Source: Bilamarchaeum sp050303335
GTDB taxonomy: Archaea; Micrarchaeota; Micrarchaeia; Anstonellales; Bilamarchaeaceae
NCBI GenBank assembly: GCA_050303335.1
Contig: JBNLBN010000011.1
Location: 1 to 40,020, forward strand
Direction of reading: 5' to 3'
Length of the DNA: 40,020 nucleotides
In this document: one piece after another, positions 31,020-37,853 of the stretch
Numbering within the stretch: position 1 is the stretch's first letter
How the letters are laid out: every line of letters begins with the position of its first letter
Notes under the pieces: model-generated
What the model was told of the DNA's origin: nothing
Seen by the model: only the letters and a program-made list of their open reading frames with translations
The model's database searches: none
Program-made: the position numbers and the translations under genes

Positions 31020-32519
31020 ATGGTGCAGAGGTCAAGGGGGCATAGTCCGGAAGTGTTCAGCGATAAGCCCAGGCTAATTTCCGATCCCCTTCACGAAGGC
31101 CTCGCGCACAGGTTCGAGCGGAAAGTGACGGTTGTCCTTTCCGGATGTAGAAGAAGCATAATTGACAAGGTGAGGGAGAAACAAAGCGAAGGCGATGGCA
31201 ACAGGCACACCTTCCTTGTAATTGACGATTTCGAGACCCTTCTGCACCAGCTTAAGATAATCCAGGCAACAGAGTCATTGCCGATCCTACTTATCGGCCC
31301 GCACATCGACGGGAGGAAAAACAATAATGCAGATACGCAGATAGAGGCAATTGAAAGGATAAAGAAGGAGATTGTTGGGCTGACCGTAGTTGCAGTCAAT
31401 GAGGAGAACATCCAGGACGAAAGGGAAGTAAGGATAAGCAGGAGCATCATTCCTCCGCCGAATTTCGAGGATGACAATCCCACTGGTTCGCTTGTCCTTG
31501 GAAGCGAGGGGGAACCGATTGAAGACCTTGATGATCATCTAAACGACATGGTCAGGATGAGGGAGGCAGGAGCAGACCACATAATATATCCGGATGAACT
31601 CCTGAACGGATCAGGACTGGAAAGGACTGTCAATGCACTTGCATCGGACACGATAGCAAGGGGGCCTATAAAGCCGATAATCTGCAGGGTAAGAAACGGC
31701 GTTGTCGAGGAAGTCTCGCGCGACCAGATCCTGAAAGCAAAGGGAACGATGGATGAATTCTCCGGGCCCTACAACAACCACATGACATTGACTGGCCACT
31801 TTGATGCGATGTATAATGCTTACAGGAAGATGCTCCTGATGGGAGGCCACCATATCCTCGGAAACAAGATAGTCGACCTTGGATGCGGAACAAGCTATCC
31901 GATGGCGCTTCTTATTGGAAAGATCATGATCCCACAGTTCAAAGCCACAATGGAAGTCGAGCAGAAGATCCAGCGGGGGGAAAGGATATCCATAGAGGAA
32001 CTTGAAGGCATGGTCCGCAAGCCTACTGCAATACTTTCTGTTGACCGATCTGTCGAGATGCTCAGGCAGACGAAGGATCAGTTCGAGAAGCTCAAAAGAA
32101 GGGACGTCGCGCTCAGGGGAAACCTCCGGAACGCATACCTTTCAGCTGATATCTCAGAGTTGACAGTGGATACATTAAGAAGCAAGGGTTTCGACGACCT
32201 TGACACCATAATCGTATCTATGCTTATCCACTGGCAGCCCAATGACCAGAAGGAGAGCTTCGTCCAGCACATTGTCGACCTGATGCCCGCGGGGGCAAGA
32301 TACGTTGCAATCGAGGAATGGGAGCAGAGCATCAACCCGAGCCCTTATATTTCCCTTGAACTGATGAGGAACATAGAACGGGACCTTCGGCCGATTCCTA
32401 TGGAGGATTACTACGGGATGCTGGCTTCTGCAGGGCTGAGGGAAATAGAGGATGCTTTTGCGATAGAACCGATTGACCGCAACCACTCCTATTATGTAAA
32501 AGCGTTCGAGAAATCCTAA
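31020..32519 (+). CDS. Two-domain methyltransferase-like protein (cassette 2)
   Basis: 499 residues. Residues about 245-499 form a class I SAM methyltransferase: lead-in MDEFSGPYNNHMTLTGH, motif I KIVDLGCGTSYP (283-294), motif II ILSVDRSVEM, motif IV LDTIIVSMLIHWQP and post-motif VAIEEWEQ. The first 240 residues are unusual: alternating strands and helices with VIDDFETLL and a segment VRMREAGADHIIYPDELL that resembles receiver or TrkA-N nucleotide-binding domains, so it may sense a signal. The stop overlaps that of the convergent Lrp gene by 4 bp. Substrate unknown. Confidence 0.75.
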   Translation: MVQRSRGHSPEVFSDKPRLISDPLHEGLAHRFERKVTVVLSGCRRSIIDKVREKQSEGDGNRHTFLVIDDFETLLHQLKIIQATESLPILLIGPHIDGRKNNNADTQIEAIERIKKEIVGLTVVAVNEENIQDEREVRISRSIIPPPNFEDDNPTGSLVLGSEGEPIEDLDDHLNDMVRMREAGADHIIYPDELLNGSGLERTVNALASDTIARGPIKPIICRVRNGVVEEVSRDQILKAKGTMDEFSGPYNNHMTLTGHFDAMYNAYRKMLLMGGHHILGNKIVDLGCGTSYPMALLIGKIMIPQFKATMEVEQKIQRGERISIEELEGMVRKPTAILSVDRSVEMLRQTKDQFEKLKRRDVALRGNLRNAYLSADISELTVDTLRSKGFDDLDTIIVSMLIHWQPNDQKESFVQHIVDLMPAGARYVAIEEWEQSINPSPYISLELMRNIERDLRPIPMEDYYGMLASAGLREIEDAFAIEPIDRNHSYYVKAFEKS

Positions 32520-32995
32520 TGCTTCTTCTTCTCGTAGACGAACGGGTTGAAGTCACCGTGGCTCTTGTATTCGAAAAGGATTATTGAACTTGTTGTCTTT
32601 GTGACTATTGGATGGTCTCCGATTTTCTGGATCACTTCCAGAAGGTGCTTCCTATTCTTCACCCTGCACATCGCCATAACGTCCCAGATCCCTGAAACAG
32701 CATAGATGGTTTCAAGTTCCTTGATGTTAATCAGTTCGGAGAGCTGTTCCATGTCTCCTGCCCTTCCCCTTCTGACTTTCATCATTATGGCAACATGGAG
32801 GTCGATTCCGGTCTTTGCGTAATCGACTTCGGCAGTATATTTCTTGATGATGCCCGCCTTCTCAAGCTTGCGCACCCTCTGGAGAAGGGTGTTTGGATGC
32901 ACCTTCAGTTCGCGTGCGAGGTCCTTGAGCTGGGTCTTTGCATCATCACGAAGAGCAGATAGGATCGAGAAATCTATTTCATCCAATTTGGACAT
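32516..32995 (-). CDS. Lrp/AsnC-family transcriptional regulator (cassette 2)
   Basis: 159 residues: wHTH domain (DEIDFSILSALRDDAKTQL, recognition helix LKVHPNTLLQRVRKLE) and RAM domain with the gate-like GIWDVMAMCRVKNRKHLLE segment. It ends GDFNPFVYEKKKH. The ATG lies 26 nt from the palindromic box TTTATATAAA, so the message is probably leaderless. It is a paralogue of the regulators at 30360 and 37358 and sits tail-to-tail with a methyltransferase gene, as they do. Confidence 0.93.
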   Translation of the reverse strand: MSKLDEIDFSILSALRDDAKTQLKDLARELKVHPNTLLQRVRKLEKAGIIKKYTAEVDYAKTGIDLHVAIMMKVRRGRAGDMEQLSELINIKELETIYAVSGIWDVMAMCRVKNRKHLLEVIQKIGDHPIVTKTTSSIILFEYKSHGDFNPFVYEKKKH

Positions 32996-33016
32996 GTTAG
33001 TAATTAGACATTAAGA

Positions 33017-33026
33017 TTTATATAAA
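33017..33026 (-). promoter_or_regulatory. TATA box of lrp cassette 2
   Basis: The perfect palindrome TTTATATAAA is centred 26.5 nt from the lrp ATG at 32995. Being symmetric it could also fire rightward into the gene-poor region 33030-33330. Confidence 0.55.
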
Positions 33027-33031
33027 TTGAA

Positions 33032-33058
33032 TTTTTTACAAAAAATAGTTGTAGAAAA
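33032..33058. promoter_or_regulatory. Inverted repeat upstream of lrp cassette 2
   Basis: TTTTTTACAA-7 nt-TTGTAGAAAA: 10-bp arms with one mismatch, directly upstream of the lrp TATA box. Its TTTACAA half-site is the same as in the perfect palindrome in front of the cassette 3 regulator, which supports an Lrp operator. Confidence 0.45.
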
Positions 33059-33270
33059 TGTGGCAAAGGATAGTGGGAATTTCGTTTTCTATGGATTGTT
33101 ACATAAGCAGGTTTCTATCTCTAAGAATGTGTAGTTGAACACAGAATTTTTGAAAAATAATATAGTCAAACATATTTTTCAGATAAAAAAATATATAAAT
33201 CAACAATTCATATCTAAATCAGGACGGTTTTATCGTCTTGATATTAGAGAAAGCATCAGAGATCTGGCAG
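33059..33270 (+). other. Gene-poor A/T-rich stretch with a possible promoter
   Basis: I find no convincing coding sequence between lrp cassette 2 (start 32995) and the zinc-ribbon gene (end 33330). A box TATATAAAT near 33190 could drive a rightward transcript from about 33217, beginning close to a small hairpin (GACG/CGTC, about 33223-33237) and running into the structured GC-rich element at 33271-33331. Confidence 0.35.
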
Positions 33271-33331
33271 GGGGATGGCAGCAGGGTTCGCAGGAGGATG
33301 GGCCTGCGTGGGAGGTCATGCTGCCTTTCCT
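33271..33331 (+). ncRNA. Candidate structured RNA element
   Basis: A GC-rich island in A/T-rich surroundings folds into nested stems: GGCAGCA (33277-33283) with TGCTGCC (33319-33325), 7 perfect pairs; CGCAGG (33289-33294) with CCTGCG (33303-33308), 6 perfect pairs around loop AGGATGGG; and an outer GGGGA/TTTCC-type extension with G-U pairs. A promoter-like box lies about 80 nt upstream. No box C/D, ACA or SRP signature is seen, so the class is unknown. It could instead be a structure at the 3' end of the leftward zinc-ribbon gene, which it touches by two bases. Confidence 0.35.
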
Positions 33332-33485
33332 ACTTGCATGATAATTTGAAGAGTTCCATTGATGTTGCTTTAAAGCTCCTGCAGAAATCCTCGCACATTA
33401 TAGCATGGAGCGGATTCACGAATTCCAGGCTGCAGAGGGAGCATACGTACAAAGCTCCCCTGTTCGTGCTTTTTTGCCATACCAT
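33330..33485 (-). CDS. Small zinc-ribbon-like protein, 51 residues
   Basis: MVWQKSTNRGALYVCSLC starts the protein; the pattern is CSLC (C15, C18), then CEDFC (C31, C35), with a hydrophobic EFVNPLHAIM between. This resembles the short archaeal proteins of pattern CxxCGxxY...A..CExWC, a probable zinc-binding mini-domain of unknown role. A longer frame extends upstream, but ATG 33485 lies 26 nt from the TTTTAAAT box shared with the divergent UbiA gene, which fixes the start well. Confidence 0.6.
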   Translation of the reverse strand: MVWQKSTNRGALYVCSLCSLEFVNPLHAIMCEDFCRSFKATSMELFKLSCK

Positions 33486-33506
33486 GATTAGAAAATCCAT
33501 AAACAC

Positions 33507-33514
33507 TTTTAAAT
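33507..33514. promoter_or_regulatory. Shared bidirectional TATA element, zinc-ribbon / UbiA
   Basis: TTTTAAAT contains the palindrome TTTAAA centred at 33510.5, 25.5 nt from the leftward ATG (33485) and 26.5 nt from the rightward ATG (33537). Only 51 bp separate the two start codons. Confidence 0.55.
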
Positions 33515-33536
33515 TCAAATCCTGAAATCCTTCCTG

Positions 33537-34367
33537 ATGATTCGTGAGATTGCTGAACTGACGAGGATAGAACATGCTTTCATGCTGGCATTTGCGGTCC
33601 TGATATCCGAAACCATCATCCTCGGAGGATTTCCAGGATTCAGCATGGTCATCCTTTTCTCGCTTCTCGTGCCGTTTTTCAGCGAGATGGGATCATTTGC
33701 GCTCAACGATTACCTTGATGTCGAGACGGACAGGATAAACGGGAAGAACGGGCCGATCGTCCGGGGGGCCGTTTCTCCAGGTTTTGCCATCTTGCTCTCG
33801 GTATTTTCAATGGCGCTTTCCATCATTCTGGCGTTTTTCATAAACAGCACAGCATTTGCAATTGCAGTAATTTTCAATGGCCTTGCAGTGGCATACAACT
33901 GGAAACTGAAGGACCTTCCGGTTGTCGGAAACGTCTTTATCGGAATCACGATGGCCATACCTTTCATTTTCGGGAATTTCGTAGTGAGCGATGTTATAAC
34001 GGACATCACGCTGGCTCTTGCAATCCTCGGATTCATTGCAGGCTTTGCAAGGGAGATCATAAAATCAGTGCAGGATGTCGAAGGGGACATCAGGGCAAGG
34101 AATTCAAGGACGCTCCCGGTCATTATCGGAAAGAGGAATGCCACGATCGTGGCAGTAGCAGCGTATCTCCTGTTCCTGCCGCTCACTGCGATACCGCTTG
34201 CAGGGCTCGGGGCGGGAATCCTTGCGACAATCCTCGTTGCTGCTGCTGATTTGGCGATAGTGGCCGTGTGCATCAAGTCGTTGAAAGGGGATTACGCATT
34301 TGCGCGAAAATACAGCCTGATCGCGTTTTTTATCGGGCTTATGGGCCTGCTCGTTGCCGCAGTGTAG
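33537..34367 (+). CDS. UbiA-family prenyltransferase, probable digeranylgeranylglyceryl phosphate synthase
   Basis: 276 residues, about eight or nine membrane helices. The two aspartate-rich motifs that bind Mg-prenyl diphosphate are NDYLDVETD (57-65) and QDVEGD (179-184), the second followed by ARNSRTLPVIIG. FSEMGSFALNDY and NGKNGPIVRGAVS match archaeal DGGGP synthases, which add the second geranylgeranyl chain to make the archaeal membrane lipid core. Other UbiA substrates (quinone or heme precursors) cannot be excluded. The message appears leaderless. The L18e operon promoter begins at its stop codon. Confidence 0.88.
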   Translation: MIREIAELTRIEHAFMLAFAVLISETIILGGFPGFSMVILFSLLVPFFSEMGSFALNDYLDVETDRINGKNGPIVRGAVSPGFAILLSVFSMALSIILAFFINSTAFAIAVIFNGLAVAYNWKLKDLPVVGNVFIGITMAIPFIFGNFVVSDVITDITLALAILGFIAGFAREIIKSVQDVEGDIRARNSRTLPVIIGKRNATIVAVAAYLLFLPLTAIPLAGLGAGILATILVAAADLAIVAVCIKSLKGDYAFARKYSLIAFFIGLMGLLVAAV

Positions 34368-34375
34368 TTTAAAAA
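34368..34375 (+). promoter_or_regulatory. TATA box of the L18e-L13-S9-RpoN operon
   Basis: TTTAAAAA directly follows the UbiA stop. Initiation near 34397 would give a leader of about 35 nt. Confidence 0.45.
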
Positions 34376-34393
34376 CATTACTTCTTAGAATAA

Positions 34394-34411
34394 TCCTGTA
34401 GTTCCACAGGG
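34394..34411 (+). promoter_or_regulatory. Hairpin at the start of the ribosomal operon leader
   Basis: TCCTGT-AGTTCC-ACAGGG: five Watson-Crick pairs plus one T-G pair around a 6-nt loop, right where the transcript should begin. It may stabilise or regulate the leader; it is short and could be chance. Confidence 0.3.
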
Positions 34412-34432
34412 AGCGAGCCGAGGTTGGCGAAT

Positions 34433-34771
34433 ATGAAAGAAAATTCAGAACTAATTTCTCTTATAGAGAATTTGAAAAAGGCTGAAAGGCCTATTTGGAA
34501 AAGGGTGGCAAGCGATCTATCGAAGCCGAGAAGGAGGAAGGTCCAGGTGAACATCAGCAAGATCGAGCAATACGCGAAGGCTGACTCCACCGTGCTCATT
34601 CCGGGAAAAGTTCTCGGATCAGGAGACCTTTCAAAGAAGGTGACGGTTGCAGCGTTCTCGTTCAGCGAAAGTGCCAAGAAGCTGATAACGAAAGTCGGAG
34701 GCAAGGCAATCACAATAGAGAGCCTCCACAAGACGAACCCCGAAGGAAAGGGAGTAACATTAATGAGATGA
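34433..34771 (+). CDS. rpl18e: 50S ribosomal protein L18e
   Basis: 112 residues from ATG 34433. Signatures: LISLIENLKKAERPIWKRVA, RRRKVQVNISKI and KVLGSGDLSKKVTVAAFSFS, ending with a basic NPEGKGVTLMR. An in-frame TTG 9 nt upstream directly abuts the GAGG ribosome site and is less likely. First gene of the operon L18e-L13-S9-RpoN, whose order is conserved in archaea. Its stop lies just before the L13 start. Confidence 0.95.
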   Translation: MKENSELISLIENLKKAERPIWKRVASDLSKPRRRKVQVNISKIEQYAKADSTVLIPGKVLGSGDLSKKVTVAAFSFSESAKKLITKVGGKAITIESLHKTNPEGKGVTLMR

Positions 34772-34776
34772 TTTTC

Positions 34777-35190
34777 ATGATAGTCGATGCAACAAATCTG
34801 AGATTTGGAAGAGCTGCTAGCCAGATTGCAAAGAGATTGATTGGCGGGGAAGAGATCCACATCATCAATGCTGAAAAATTCGTTCTGGTCGGAAACCCGG
34901 ACAAGGTGGTCGAAAGATACCTTGTCAAGAGAGGATTGAAACACAAGGGTACTCCGGAACATTCACCTAAATGGTCGAAGGTGCCGCACATCCTGGTAAA
35001 GAGAATGGTGAGGGGCATGCTTCCGATAAGCTCTTCAAGGGGAAGGGCTGCATTGAAAAGGCTCAGGGTATATACAGGAAACCCTGACAACAAGAGCGGA
35101 GACCTGAAACTGGAGAAGGCGGATTTTGATGGAGTGTCAAAGCACATCACTATCCATGAGCTTTGCAGGAACCTAGGTTACTCGGGATGA
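34777..35190 (+). CDS. rpl13: 50S ribosomal protein L13
   Basis: 137 residues starting MIVDATNLRFGRAASQIAKR, the typical archaeal L13 opening. Further signatures are NAEKFVLVGNPDKVVERY, HSPKWSKVPHILVKRMVRGMLP (core) and RLRVYTGNP. An ATG at 34768 overlaps the L18e stop; I prefer ATG 34777 because GATGATTTTC before it matches the ribosome-site spacing used by other genes here and the family N-terminus. Confidence 0.94.
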   Translation: MIVDATNLRFGRAASQIAKRLIGGEEIHIINAEKFVLVGNPDKVVERYLVKRGLKHKGTPEHSPKWSKVPHILVKRMVRGMLPISSSRGRAALKRLRVYTGNPDNKSGDLKLEKADFDGVSKHITIHELCRNLGYSG

Positions 35191-35194
35191 TTAT

Positions 35195-35638
35195 ATGGTA
35201 AAAAAGAAAGAAACAAAGAAGAAGAAAAAGAAGAAGGCAACGAAGGCATTCGTAGTCAGGGGAAAAAGGAAGGAATGCATTGCAAGGGCAGCGATAAAAG
35301 ACGGCAAGGGAACAATAAGGATGAACAGGATGAACATCGATTCTCTCGAGAATCCTTACATCAGGGAGATAATCAGGGAGCCGGTCGGATATATCGGGGC
35401 GGATGCAACAAAAGTAGACATTTCAGTCAAGGTTACAGGAGGAGGAATAATGGGCCAGGCACAAGCGGCAAGGGTTGCCATTGCCAATGCGCTCGTGAAA
35501 TTCTTCGATGACCAGAAGCTGAGGGACAAGTTCATTTCAATCGACAGATCGCTTGTAGTTGAAGATACAAGAAGGGTCGAGACCAAGAAATTCAGGGGGC
35601 CGAAAGCAAGGGCGAGATTCCAGAAATCATATAGGTGA
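35195..35638 (+). CDS. rps9: 30S ribosomal protein S9
   Basis: 147 residues. It has a lysine-rich N-terminal extension (MVKKKETKKKKKKKATKAF), longer than in most archaeal S9 proteins, then the usual core VVRGKRKECIARAAIKDGKG, VKVTGGGIMGQAQAARVAIA and the C-terminal tail KFRGPKARARFQKSYR that reaches the P-site tRNA. It is 4 nt after L13 and 4 nt before rpoN. Confidence 0.96.
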   Translation: MVKKKETKKKKKKKATKAFVVRGKRKECIARAAIKDGKGTIRMNRMNIDSLENPYIREIIREPVGYIGADATKVDISVKVTGGGIMGQAQAARVAIANALVKFFDDQKLRDKFISIDRSLVVEDTRRVETKKFRGPKARARFQKSYR

Positions 35639-35642
35639 AATC

Positions 35643-35837
35643 ATGGAATTCCCAGTAAGATGCTTTACGTGCGGATCCGTCCTTGCGGATAAGTATGAGG
35701 ACTACAAGAACAACATAAAGGACAAGAACCCGGACGTTGTGCTTGACGAGCTTGGTGTGTCTAGATACTGCTGCAGGAGGATGTTCCTTGCACATGTCGA
35801 CATACTGAACCAGGTCCTCAAGTACCCCAGAGTTTAA
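35643..35837 (+). CDS. rpoN: DNA-directed RNA polymerase subunit N (Rpb10)
   Basis: 64 residues, the normal size. Zinc ligands are C7 and C10 (RCFTCG) and C43/C44 (YCCRRM), the Rpb10 atypical zinc-bundle pattern. It stabilises the assembly platform of RNA polymerase. AGGTGAAATC precedes the ATG. Last gene of the ribosomal operon. Confidence 0.97.
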   Translation: MEFPVRCFTCGSVLADKYEDYKNNIKDKNPDVVLDELGVSRYCCRRMFLAHVDILNQVLKYPRV

Positions 35838-35838
35838 C

Positions 35839-35847
35839 TTTTTTTTT
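35839..35847 (+). terminator. T-run terminator after rpoN
   Basis: Nine consecutive T residues begin two bases after the rpoN stop, with further T-rich sequence to 35854. Confidence 0.6.
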
Positions 35848-35863
35848 CCATTTTATACAACTA

Positions 35864-35871
35864 TTTATATA
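35864..35871 (+). promoter_or_regulatory. TATA box of the cassette 3 methyltransferase gene
   Basis: TTTATATA; initiation is expected near 35894. The ATG at 35946 would then have a leader of about 50 nt, unlike the leaderless pattern of most single genes here. Confidence 0.5.
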
Positions 35872-35945
35872 TTTTTCCGAAGATATACCTATAGGCAGAG
35901 GGGATTATAATTACGAAAGATTTTACTCCGCATCCAGTAAGAGTA

Positions 35946-37361
35946 ATGGGAGAAGGCAAGGTTTCAGTGCCACCCATGCCGGCCCCTGCCACAGGATTCG
36001 AAAACCCCCTAACTGAAAGCCTGGCAAGACTTGGACAGGTTTTGCGCGAGAGGGATGAGAAGGACGAACTGGGGAGGAAGCTTGTCAGGGAAATTATTGA
36101 CAGGACTCCTGGAGACAGTTACACTTCCAAGGTTACCCAGGCTTTGTTTACCTACTGGGCAGACAGCTACGATGGCGAGATGATCGTCCATGAGACCGCG
36201 ATCAGGCGACTGATAAGCATGGTATCCAGGATACAGCCCATGCTGAGGCACCCGATATTCAGGGGAAGGACGCTTGAGATGAGCTGCGGAACAGGAATGG
36301 TGATCGATGCCATCTGGAATTCCGTCGGAGAATCTGAAAGGAACGGGATGAATTTCGTTGCAAACGACATCACTTACAGGATGCTCGCAAAGGCATATGA
36401 ACGGTTCAGGAGAATGCCGGAAGAAGAGGCGCCGTATATCGATTTCAAAAACCAGGACATCAGGGTTCTTGATGCCCAGGGGATATTCGACACTGCAATA
36501 CTCTCGCAGACCCTGCACCTCATCACTGACGAGCGCCACATAAAGAAGGAGGACCAGGGAGATACAACTGCCGGATCCGAGCACTTGAAGGTCAAAAAAA
36601 GGGTCATCAGGAGGGCATTCGAATCCCTGAGGGACAACGGCCATTTCATATTGATAGACGAATGGCCTGAGATACTTACGGATAAATCAGATCCGGTAAA
36701 GACAGAACTTTTCAACAGGACCACGAGGAGGGTGAACACCAGGAAAGGATTCATGGAGGAGATCATGGCGCAGATAAAGGGTACAAGACTCGTCTGCGAA
36801 CTGAAGGCCAACATAGATTTCAAGCACAGCATGTACCTGGTGGCCTACAAGAAGGACAGGGACAAGATCGATCGTCGCAGGAAAGACTATTGCGACGATG
36901 ATGAAGAGATGGCTTTCGCTGCGACCAGGGTAAGGGACAAACTGATCGAGACGGACAGGTTCTTTGTGGACAGTTTCTCTCCCGCACCTGAAGGATGGGT
37001 CGAATTGATCCCCATGGGACATGGGAATTTAAGGACTGTTAGTACGCCAACCCTCGACTTCCAGCCTGCAGATCTGATTGTGCTTGACCGGGTGATGCAC
37101 AATGTTGAGGATGATTTCCGGGAGAAGATGATAAACAGGGCAGTGGAAGCAGTCACCGTAGGAGGAGCCCTGATGATAATTGACGACTGGCATCCGAAAC
37201 CGGACAGATATTCCAATCCAATTAGCAGGACATACCTTCGAAACCATATGAAAACAGACTACGAAGGGACGCTGATCTTCCAGGGAGCCTACAGGGAACC
37301 CATTGGAGATGGCTTTGACAACGGTATGACCGGCTTCATGTACAGGAAGAAGGATGACTAG
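35946..37361 (+). CDS. Tandem methyltransferase-like protein (cassette 3)
   Basis: 471 residues. The N-terminal half is a class I methyltransferase: lead-in FTYWADSYDGEMIVHETAIRRL-type sequence (69-90), motif I TLEMSCGTGM (109-118), motif II FVANDITYRM and motif IV DTAILSQTLHLIT. The C-terminal half (about 300-471) repeats the later motifs (ADLIVLDRVMHNVED, VGGALMIIDDW) but has no glycine-rich motif I, so it looks like a degenerate second copy. No ribosome site stands before ATG 35946, whereas GAGGGG lies near 35898 with the frame open downstream of it. The stop overlaps the convergent Lrp gene within CTAG. Confidence 0.75.
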   Translation: MGEGKVSVPPMPAPATGFENPLTESLARLGQVLRERDEKDELGRKLVREIIDRTPGDSYTSKVTQALFTYWADSYDGEMIVHETAIRRLISMVSRIQPMLRHPIFRGRTLEMSCGTGMVIDAIWNSVGESERNGMNFVANDITYRMLAKAYERFRRMPEEEAPYIDFKNQDIRVLDAQGIFDTAILSQTLHLITDERHIKKEDQGDTTAGSEHLKVKKRVIRRAFESLRDNGHFILIDEWPEILTDKSDPVKTELFNRTTRRVNTRKGFMEEIMAQIKGTRLVCELKANIDFKHSMYLVAYKKDRDKIDRRRKDYCDDDEEMAFAATRVRDKLIETDRFFVDSFSPAPEGWVELIPMGHGNLRTVSTPTLDFQPADLIVLDRVMHNVEDDFREKMINRAVEAVTVGGALMIIDDWHPKPDRYSNPISRTYLRNHMKTDYEGTLIFQGAYREPIGDGFDNGMTGFMYRKKDD

Positions 37362-37840
37362 GATTTCCCGACGATGTTCGATAGCGGGTTGAACTGGTAT
37401 TCCTCCTTGTACGTAAGAAGTATCAGGTAGCTCGTAGTCCGCAGCACCGATTCCTGGGACTGGATCATCCTCAATATTCCGAGGAGGTCGTCCCTGCTTT
37501 TTGCCTTCACGATCGCGATGCAGTCGGCAACTCCTGTTACGGCATACAATGATACTACTTCCGGAAGCGCTGCAACGTCCTTGAGGAGGTCTTCGTCTTC
37601 CAGGCCGCTCTTCCTGATCTTGATCATGACAACTGCGTGCATGTCAAAACCAAGGGATTTGTAATCAATATCAGCATGGTATTTCCTTACCACCTTGGAC
37701 CTCTCCAGCCTCTTTATCCGCTGCAGGAGGGTGTTGGGGTGCATCTTGAGCTTGTGTGCAAGCTCCCTCATAGGCCTTTTGCAATCCGCCCTGAGTTCAC
37801 GAAGAATCATGAGGTCAACTGCGTCCACTTTAACTTTCAT
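37358..37840 (-). CDS. Lrp/AsnC-family transcriptional regulator (cassette 3)
   Basis: 160 residues: wHTH domain with DAVDLMILRELRADCKRPM and recognition helix LKMHPNTLLQRIKRLE, then a RAM domain (VSLYAVTGVADCIAIVKAKS). It ends YQFNPLSNIVGKS, sharing the FNP motif with the other two. GGTGAAAAT precedes the ATG at 37840. A perfect 17-bp palindrome covers the expected transcription start, a strong hint of autorepression. Confidence 0.93.
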   Translation of the reverse strand: MKVKVDAVDLMILRELRADCKRPMRELAHKLKMHPNTLLQRIKRLERSKVVRKYHADIDYKSLGFDMHAVVMIKIRKSGLEDEDLLKDVAALPEVVSLYAVTGVADCIAIVKAKSRDDLLGILRMIQSQESVLRTTSYLILLTYKEEYQFNPLSNIVGKS

Positions 37841-37853
37841 ATTTTCACCATAT

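Noticed and set aside
33135..33525. Two rightward frames (33135-33341 and 33238-33525) in the gene-poor gap
   Set aside because: Low-quality translations without ribosome sites, and they overlap the better supported zinc-ribbon gene and its divergent promoter.
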